Below are positions 56,417 to 64,000 of a DNA stretch of 64,000 bases, one piece after another. Origin of the DNA: Cinnamomum chago (lineage: Eukaryota; Streptophyta; Magnoliopsida; Laurales; Lauraceae). The notes below the pieces were generated by a model. That model was given only the letters and a program-made list of their open reading frames with translations. It made no database searches and was not told the origin of the DNA. Made by a program: the position numbers and the translations under genes. The DNA is taken from NCBI GenBank assembly GCA_038049695.1, contig CP142457.1:21652501-21716500 (forward strand), written 5' to 3'. Position 1 is the first letter of the stretch. Each line of letters opens with the position of its first letter.

Positions 56417-57989
56417 AGTCCCAACTAAAATCCTGATTAACAAACCTAATCAACAAGCTCTAATCTATTAAAACCCTAATCAACGAAATCTAATTAACAA
56501 CACCAAATTCAAACCTTAACCAAATTTTAATCAAACCTTGATCACCAACTCCTAATTTAAACCCTCATCAAAACGATATACCAATCAAATCCCGAAAATA
56601 AAAACATCTCTCAACAGAAACCAAAGTCAAATACCCGATACTGACTTAAAAACACCCTAGAAGACAGCAACCTAGTAAACTAACACTTGGGCGCCGCAAC
56701 AGGTGCACCCAAGTCACAGAACACACATGGGCGCCCTCACAGGTGCGCCCACCTCCTTGGTCTAACCCCGACACACGCTTCGGTTGCATTTCGACTCCCT
56801 AACCCCAACTATTATCACCTTTAAGGTCTAGAGACTCAAACCAGTTCCGGATTCGGAATTTTTTTTTAACATAGATCACCTAAAACTCCAAATCCAAGTG
56901 AACAAATTCCCGAAGACTACTAAAACCCACAAACCAAGTACACCAAAATCACATAGGCGCACACACAGGTGCGCCCAAGTCACATTTTAGCTCGGGGACC
57001 GCCAAATCCCTATTAATTTCAAATCTTGACCCAAATCAACACACCAGAACACCCTTGCGATTTGAAACAACTGAAGCCAAAAGCCTGAATTAACCTAAAA
57101 TAATGAACCGATTCAAACTACAAAACATCCACCTAGTTACCAACCTCTCAGCGCCCAGCCTCTCCTAATCACTAAAAAACCTAATTAATTGAAACCTAAG
57201 TTAGTTCTACTCGATACAACACGGTAAAACACATTGAATTTAAAGAAAATCAAATCATAAAAGTTTAACCTCAAATCAATCCAAAGAACACGAAACCGAT
57301 CCGAACCAATATCCCAGAACTTTTACGAAATTGATAACATCCCTTGAAATTAAAAATTCAATTAACCTAAACCCATCTGGAACCTCAAACCGAAGTCAGA
57401 AGACTAAAGAGCATTAAATTAAGACTTAGGCGCCACCACTGGTGCGCCCAAGTGCACTGAGTCACATAGGCGCACACATAGTTGCGCCTAAGTCCTCTGT
57501 CTCGCTCGGATTGTGAAATTCAGTTGCCCTTCGAGTTCCGAATTTGAAGTCATTATAAGTAAACCAACTCAAAACTTAAAACAACATCAAAACATAAGCT
57601 TACACTTAACAAAACTCCCCGAATTTTGAAATTAACATCAATACCTTCGTCACTAACCAAGTAACACAGGACCTGGTACTTGGGCGCCACTGCTTGTGCG
57701 CCCAAGTCACCCAAAGGACCTAGGCGCCACCACAAGTGCGCCCAAGTCCTCCGCCAACCCCCTGTTTCGCTGGTTTCGACATCTTTTCATTATTTGAACT
57801 AAAACCCAAAACTTCAGAACCTTCCACAATTAAAACAGAACCTTAAGACACCTCTAATCCACCCCTAAAAAACTCTTAACCAAACCATGACTCAAAACGA
57901 ATCAAAACAAACCGAACCAATCTGAACCCTACTCAACAAACTGCTTAGGAGCAGGAACTATCGAACTTAGGCTATTTGCACCCTATGAT
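56417..57989. repeat. decayed repeat with GCGCCCAAGT motifs
   Basis: C/A-rich sequence with repeated AACCCTAATCAA-like phrases. At least six motif pairs of the type TTGGGCGCC...GGTGCGCCCAAGTC occur (near 56690, 56728, 56958, 57428, 57468, 57680 and 57722). The motifs resemble those of 53070-54118 but the strand bias is opposite. No gene seen. It probably continues at 60201 beyond the solo LTR. Confidence 0.5.
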
Positions 57990-60195
57990 TGTTAGGAATT
58001 TTGTAGATTGTAATTTGATGGATGCATAATCATTCAAGCATCATTTGATTTACACACATATGCATTGATTTAAGAAATCTTGAAATCTTGTTTTAAACAT
58101 GCATTGTTTTTTAGGAGTTGTAAAAGTATTGATTTATGCATGTTTTGTTTTTAATCTTGGATGCATTTGTTTTTTAAAAGAGTTTTAGAAATCAAGCAAG
58201 CCTATGTTTTAAATCTTTCAAATCATTTTAGGCTTTTTGTGTTTCATGTTTTTAAACATCTTAGGTTGATTTAAAACATGTTTCCAAGCTTGGTTTAGTG
58301 GCCCAAAAGTTCCCCTAAGAAATACTTTGAAAATATGCAATTTTTTGGAATTTTGGTCCCAGGGGGTCGACCAGCAGTGTGGCCGGTCGACCAGCCCAGG
58401 GTACCCGGTCTGGGTACCTGAAGCTCCAACGGTCATTTTTTTTACCGTTGTGTGTACCCGGTCGACCGAGACCTGTTTCCAGGTCGACCGGGGACTAGCC
58501 GTTTGGCATTTTTTTCTATAAATATGAGTTCTTTCCTTTGCCAAAAGTTGGAAATTTTAAGGCCCTCCTTGAGGGGTTTTGAGGCAAATAAAAGGGAAAT
58601 GAACTAAGGGATGAAGGGGATTATTAGGAAAGCTAAAGCTTGGATTAATGAGTTAAATCACCAAGTAAGCTCTACTATCCTTAACCATATGTTGTCATGC
58701 TTTGTTTTATTTTTTGTAAATCTTTTGTAGCATGATATACTATGTTTTGTTGTATCCTTAACATGTTTTATGTTTTGAATTGATTTATTGTTTTGGATAC
58801 ATCACCATTGATTCAATCCAAGTAGTACTTTATCTTTGGTAAATCTAAGTAGATCATGTTAATGGAAACATCTTTGAAATTATATGTAACATGATCCATA
58901 TACTTGGTTAAATCTTTGGTTGTTGTTTTTCAACATAAGAAAATCACTTTCAAATATATCTTATGTTTTGGATTCAACATTGTTACAAATCATATGTTTT
59001 CATGTTTTGCTCTAATTATTGGTAAATCCTTTGTAGCATGATAAACTATGATTTGTTGTGTCCTTAACATGTTTTATGTTTTGAATTGATCTATTGTTTT
59101 GGATGCACAACCATTTGATTCAATCCAAGTAGTACTTTAATTTTGGTAAATCTAAGTAGATCATGTTAATGAAAGAATCTTTGAAATTATATGTAACATG
59201 ATTCATATACTTGGTTGAATCTCTGGTTGTTGTTTTCCATCATAAGAAAATCTCTTTCAAATATATCTTATGTTTTGGATTCAACATCTTTACAAATCAT
59301 ATGTAACTTTGTTTTAAAGTTTCACAACTTGCCTTTCTTTGATAGGTATATCATTTTCAAGTTGTATTTATTATTACATATGATTTGTCCCCTAATTTCA
59401 ATCAAATCTATTTTATGTTTTATGAGCTACATTGTTGATTTGATTGACATCCCTATGCTTCACATGTTTTGGTCTTTGAATTTTCACAACTTGTTTAGGA
59501 TACAAATGTATATCTTTTACAAGTTAGTTTTAACATGTGATTAGCATTTCCTCAATCATAAATGTTTTATGAGCTAAAACTTTCAAAAGCCTTAGGCATA
59601 CATTTATGAGCTTTCATTTTAAAAATAATTGAGGACACCATACACACATCATGAGCATACATCTTTGCATTCATTTAGTGTGTGTGTGAGTTAGTTTTAC
59701 ACTTTCATATCCGCCTAATTAAGAGGCATTGTAATGAGCTTAATTGAATCTCCATCAAGTGTATTATAGACACTAATTAGAGAGATAACCAACCATTTGG
59801 TTGAAGAGGTTATTGTTTAGCCTAAGAAAAGCATAATGTATAGGTTGATGTTAAGCCTTGAAAAACATCATTGTAAAGGTTATTGCTTAGCCTTGAAAAG
59901 CATATTGTAAAGGTTATTGCTTAGCCTATTGAAAAGCATAAATAGTGGAAATCCGGTGGGGTGTTGGATCACAAGCCGATAGTGGATGTAGGCATTGAGG
60001 CCGAACCACTATAAATCCTTGTGTGATGGTGCTTGCTTTGTGGTGATTGTTGTTATTAAGCTTCCGCATTTTATTTGTCATCACCACTTGTGACTAGTTT
60101 AATTTAAAGAAGTTAAATTTGATTAAAATAGGTCATAATTGAAGCTCACCCTATTCACCCCGCCCCCTCTAGGGTTCAAATCCCCAGACTTTACA
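57990..60195 (+). mobile_element. solo LTR of a Sirevirus-like Copia element
   Basis: Starts TGTTAGGAATTTTG and ends CAGACTTTACA, with a perfect 5-bp duplication ATGAT at 57985-57989 and 60196-60200 and no interior, so it is a solo LTR of about 2.2 kb. It shares with the other LTRs of this group the GGTCGACC cluster (58366-58495), a TATA box (CTATAAATA at 58516-58524), and the final block CTCACCCTATTCACCC...CTAGGGTT. Part of the middle is duplicated (about 58680-58980 and 58990-59290). Confidence 0.93.
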
Positions 60196-60200
60196 ATGAT

Positions 60201-61275
60201 TAGATCAGATTTCTCTATTAGATAGATTAGAGCATTATGTTTCGTTCCGTCACTTTTCTTGTTCCGTTAGGGGACCGGGAGAGCTGATATGGGCGGTCTA
60301 GGACCTTAGGTTAGAGTTAATCCGATGATCAGTAATAAAGTATTAATCACGTAAATCCAAGTAAAAAATCCAACCTTTCTAGACCAATATAAAAAAATCC
60401 ATAAAAAACTATAAAACCAACAAAATAAACCCAAAAAGGTTTTTCCTTTATTTCTTCCTCCACCTCAGGTGCCAGGTATTTAATTGAACTTAACGATAAA
60501 AGGGAATGAAGAACTGACTTCTAAAATTGAATAAATGAGAATGACGAGATGAGATGAGTGATTTCGCACACACTTCTAAACAATCACGGCCCATCAGCCT
60601 CCCTAAAACAAACACCAGCCCATCGGCCACCTCCAATCAATTACGGCCCATCGGCCACCTTCAACCAATTACGGCCCATCGGCCTTTCACTTTTTTATCA
60701 CTCGTGTATCACACATGAAAAACATAGAAATCACAAGTCAAAGTCTCATTTGCATCATCATTTTGGTTTGCAAAGTCAACCTTTAAACCTTATTTTGCCA
60801 AGGGATTTGAAGGGAGTACCCGGGAACGGGGCCAATCCTCTTCTTAAATATTTGGCACCTCCCCCCTTTTTATTATCTTTATTTTAAGTATTTTGTTTTA
60901 TTTGGATACACTATGATGCTATGTGAGAATTAACCTTATTTGGACTTTGACTCATAACCCTGAATTGACCCTATATGAAAGAGACCCAAATAGACCGAAA
61001 TTAATGTGACAGGAAAACCGTCGTGTGTTGCTGGCAGCACATTAGATGAGAGGAAGAACCCATCCATTTATTTTCTCCCGTTCTTCTTCGGCTTTTCTTC
61101 GAAAAACGGTGTTACAGCCGTTACAATAGCTGGTGATCGTGATCCGTCGATTTTGAGGGTAGTCGGAATCCTCATTTTCAATGTAAAATTTAAATAGCAC
61201 ACATAGATGAATGGTAATTTCCCTCCCCGGGGGGGTCAAAATTCACATCTGACACCTACCCCTCCGAGCGGTTCT
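60201..61275. other. repeat remnant with short tandem array
   Basis: No gene supported. 60588-60690 holds about four copies of a 24-28-bp unit centred on TTACGGCCCATCGGCCACCT. The rest is probably the continuation of the relic seen before the solo LTR. A 63-codon frame at 61006-61197 resembles nothing I know. Confidence 0.5.
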
Positions 61276-61662
61276 ATGAAGTTTAATGTAGATGAAGCTG
61301 CTAAAAGAAAATTAGGGCATACATGTGTAGAATAGGTGTTCGGTAATAGTGATGGTTTGGTGCTAGCAATTTGTTCCAAGAATGTTGGCATTTTAGAGTC
61401 TAATGAGGTGGGGGTCTTGCCTATTTTGGAAGCTCTTCACCTCTCCGTGGTGCGTTATAATACTAAGGTAATCATAGAGAGTGATTCTTCTTTGGTGTTA
61501 GACCTTTAGAGGTTCTAGTTCCATATGAATGAGATTAAGTCTTTATCTTCTCTCATTCATATGGAGTTCCGATATGTTGATATGTCAGATAATGCCTTCG
61601 CAAATTCTTTGGATAAGCACGAGGGTGATAGATCTTCTCTTTTTGTTGTTTCTCCTTTATAA
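61276..61662 (+). pseudogene. RNase H domain remnant of a plant LINE
   Basis: 129 codons read MKFNVDEAAKRKLGHTCVE, then VFGNSDGLVLAICSKNVGI, PILEALHLSVV, VIIESDSSLVLDL and finally SDNAFANSLDKHEGDRSSLF. This is the plant-type RNase H fold found at the C-terminus of plant L1-like LINE polyproteins (KFNVDGA...EA..ALEAL...ESDS...N..AD.LAK). The acidic positions D, E and D are recognisable. In-frame stops are present near 61332 (TAG), 61508 (TAG) and 61517 (TAG), so it is dead. No reverse transcriptase is found upstream, so the copy is 5'-truncated or captured. The sequence after it (to about 61770) looks like a 3' untranslated tail. Confidence 0.75.
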
Positions 61663-62270
61663 TTGTGTTTCTATCTAGATATAATGTTGTTATACCTTTG
61701 TTGCATGTATTATTCTCGTTTTCTTTTCATAAATCTATTGTTACCAGTTTTTTTTTATAAAGAATAATCTAGCTAGGTGTCTACAAGATTTATAAGATTT
61801 TACCTGAAACCAATAGTTTTCTCATCATTGATAATATAATTTCTATTGTAACAAAAACATCTGTATGTAGCTACTGTCCCAAGAGAATCTTTCTTATCTT
61901 GGGTGGCCAAATTCATGTGAACTATTAGTTCAACAAACATACTTATGTCTTTGTAATCCCTGTTGTTTTATTTTTCTGCCCACTTTTCATCTAATATTGT
62001 CTATCTTTGCTTGTCTCAGGTTGTGGGTCCCTTTTTATTGGTGACTTGGTTGAGAAGACCTGTGAGTTTCTTTATTCTTGGTGTTGAATAAAGTTTTAGA
62101 AATATGATGTGGATTTCACAATAATTAATAGCAAAAAATATGTATAAAAAATAATTTACACAAAAAAGCAGTTTTTCATTCATTTCTCAAAAAAAAAAAA
62201 AAAAAAAAAAAAAAACAAGAGTTCAAGGTCTGAGCTTATGGGTGCAAGTTATTTACAAAATACATCTTAC
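61663..62270. other. AT-rich stretch ending in poly(A)
   Basis: No gene. A 27-base A run (62189-62215) could be the tail of an old retroposon inserted on the plus strand, though I cannot define its start or a duplication. The run is followed by unrelated sequence up to the LTR at 62271. Confidence 0.45.
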
Positions 62271-63190
62271 TGTTAGGGATTTTGTCTGTTACAGTTTGAT
62301 GGATGCATTATTCGGATTTTCACATTACCATTGATTTTGAAAAACTTGAAATCTTGATTTTCACATGCATTATTTTAAAATCTTTAGAACTTGTGTTTCT
62401 TACATGTTTTGGTTTTTAAACTTGGATGCATTAATCTTTGAAAATAAGATTTTTGAATCATACAAGCCTATGGTCCTAGATTTTCAAATCTTCTTACGCA
62501 TTTTAGGTTCATGTTTTGATAACACTTTTAAATTGATTAAACATGAATCTAAACATGATTCTAGGGCCCAAGAGTTCACACACCATAAAAATAAGAAATA
62601 AGAAATATTGGGAAAGTCACTATGACCGACCTAGAGTGGTCGGTTGACCCCCCCTGTGCAATCGGTTACATGATCGTTGGGTCATAAACGGCTATATTTT
62701 TTATCGTGGTGCACGCAGTCGATCAAGCTTGTAGGAGGTAGACCGGGCACTAGTCGTTGACCATTTTTTGCTATAAATACAAGTTCATTCCAAGGCCTTT
62801 TGCAACCAACTTTGAGGCATTCTTTGAGGTGAATTAAGGCCAAAAAGGGGGAATGAGCTAATAAGGTTAGTGAGTTATTTGGAAAGCTAAAGCTTGAATT
62901 CATTAAGTTAAATCGCATGTATAAGCTTTGTTTTCCACATCATATGTTACATGCTTTGTTTAATTTATTGGTAAATCAATTTTAGCATGCTAACTATGAT
63001 TTGTTGAATCCATTACATGTATTTCACTTTGAATTGGTTTTTGTTTTGGATTCTTCATTTAGATTCAAACCAAGTTAGTTTTAACTTTCATATCATAATG
63101 GTTTCATGCTTTCTTTAAAACTTTGATTTCTCTCGTAGCATGATTCTAATACTTGGTTGAATCTCTTGCTGTTTTTCATTTATGAGAGCC
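62271..63190 (+). mobile_element. partial LTR of the Sirevirus-like Copia group
   Basis: Starts TGTTAGGGATTTTG and follows the LTR at 57990 through the leader (TTTGATGGATGCATTATT), the degraded palindrome zone (GGTCGGTTGACC at about 62638), a TATA box (CTATAAATAC at 62771-62780) and GAATTCATTAAGTTAAATC. Similarity fades near 63190 at CTTGGTTGAATCTCTTGC. The rest is replaced by other sequence, so it is truncated. Confidence 0.8.
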
Positions 63191-64000
63191 TAAAACCTCA
63201 ATGATGGCTTTGTTACACCTTAGAATGGTAGTATAGGTCCTTACTTATGTTATTTTAATGTTTACATGTGTTTTAGGTGAAGAGAAGGACTTCAGAGCTA
63301 AAATTGGAGAAAAGCACAAATAATCAAGATTTTCTGCTTCCTGGAGTTCGGACGCCAGGACATGAGCAAAAATTCCTGCGTTCTGCCTTCTGGTGTCAGG
63401 ATGCTAGACCCTAGAAACTGCACTGAGGCCACTGCCTCTTGGAGTTCCTGGTGTCCGGAAGCCCGACCTGGGTGGACGCCACGCCACCTCTAGTGCTTTT
63501 TCAAAGGAAAATTGGTCTAACAATAAAGCAAGCCAAACTCATTTTTCATTTATTCACATCTTGGGAGTGTTAGATTGTATGGTCTCAATACCAGTATATG
63601 ATGAATAGATTGATTAATTTCTTTATTTATCAATATAATCATGCTTTCCTTTCATGAGATGAATGGTGATTTACTACTTAATGCACATGACCAATACATA
63701 TGACATAATGGTTCATGAGATGAACCAGGTCCCAATAGTATATTAGATGTGATATATGTATATGGATGAGATCCACATACGGGAGATATGTGTCACAAAT
63801 CTTATACTTAAAATATCTTCACAACCAGTGATGAGATTGGGCATCTCATTTGACAAGGTTGCATCACTTTGATCACTATGAGATAGTGTGATTTGTCTTG
63901 ATCATCAGAATGTAAGATTCTGGATCATAATGCTGGTACATTGGATGTATTAAAGGACCATGAGAAGCACCTTATAAAATATTGTCTCGATTTAAGGAAT
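63191..64000. other. unclassified repeat-like tail, no gene seen
   Basis: Contains several diverged phrases of the type CTGGAGTTCGGACGCCAGG / TTCTGGTGTCAGGATGC / GGAGTTCCTGGTGTCCGG (63350-63450). A long AT-rich stretch follows without a sizeable frame. It may be LTR-element sequence that continues past the window. No family was assigned. Confidence 0.35.

Noticed and set aside
62365-62918. Small frames in the last partial LTR
   Set aside because: They overlap LTR promoter sequence and differ from frames in the related LTRs.
1-64000. CRISPR arrays, bacterial operons, tRNA or rRNA genes
   Set aside because: None is present. Regular repeats are minisatellites or LTR repeats, and the only tRNA-like matches are primer-binding sites.

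Overview
This is a stretch of nuclear DNA from a flowering plant. It is built almost entirely of nested transposable elements. The evidence is plant-type LTR retrotransposons of the Tat (Ty3/Gypsy) and Sirevirus-like (Ty1/Copia) lineages, a plant hAT DNA transposon, a LINE-type RNase H remnant, a Tourist-like MITE, a fragment of a plant catalase exon, and plant-style splice signals in AT-rich flanks. I cannot name the species. I see no complete host gene, no tRNA or rRNA gene and no CRISPR array.

Layout. 1-2310: AT-rich host-like flank with a pyrimidine-rich, 5'UTR-like start and a 35-codon catalase fragment (1683-1787). 2316-37896: an outer Tat-lineage element on the minus strand. Its 685-bp LTRs are flanked by the 5-bp duplication ATTGT (2311-2315 and 37897-37901). 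It is broken and carries an antisense additional gene (4049-6318). A 376-bp MITE sits in its left LTR. A second, giant Tat-lineage element, 12471-36372 (23.9 kb, LTRs about 2.8 kb, duplication CCCGT), has split its gag gene. The inner element looks nearly whole: gag, then protease/G-patch/RT/RNase H/second RNase H/integrase on the minus strand, and on the plus strand a different antisense gene with a plant mobile domain (PMD). 37902-40070: host-like flank without a gene.

40079-52360: an hAT transposon with exact ends and an 8-bp duplication (GGTTTCAT). Its dead transposase gene is split by a very young Copia element, 43251-50621, with practically identical 1754-bp LTRs (duplication GCTAT). 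That element carries only a gag-like gene and no pol, so it belongs to the non-autonomous TR-GAG type. 52369-64000: layered remnants. These are an unclassified LTR-element relic rich in GCGCCCAAGT-type motifs, a 5'-truncated Sirevirus-like copy (54119-56416), a solo LTR of the same superfamily (57990-60195, duplication ATGAT), a degraded LINE RNase H domain, a poly(A) tract, and a partial LTR starting at 62271.

Relative order. The outer Tat LTRs differ at roughly 3 percent of sites by eye and the inner LTRs at under 1 percent, so nesting and divergence agree. The Copia element inside the hAT is younger still: I noticed one LTR difference. The two Tat elements encode the same replication machinery but carry unrelated antisense genes. 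This and the antisense PMD gene are the most interesting aspects of the window. All LTR elements are described as fossils; divergences are eye estimates, not computed alignments.
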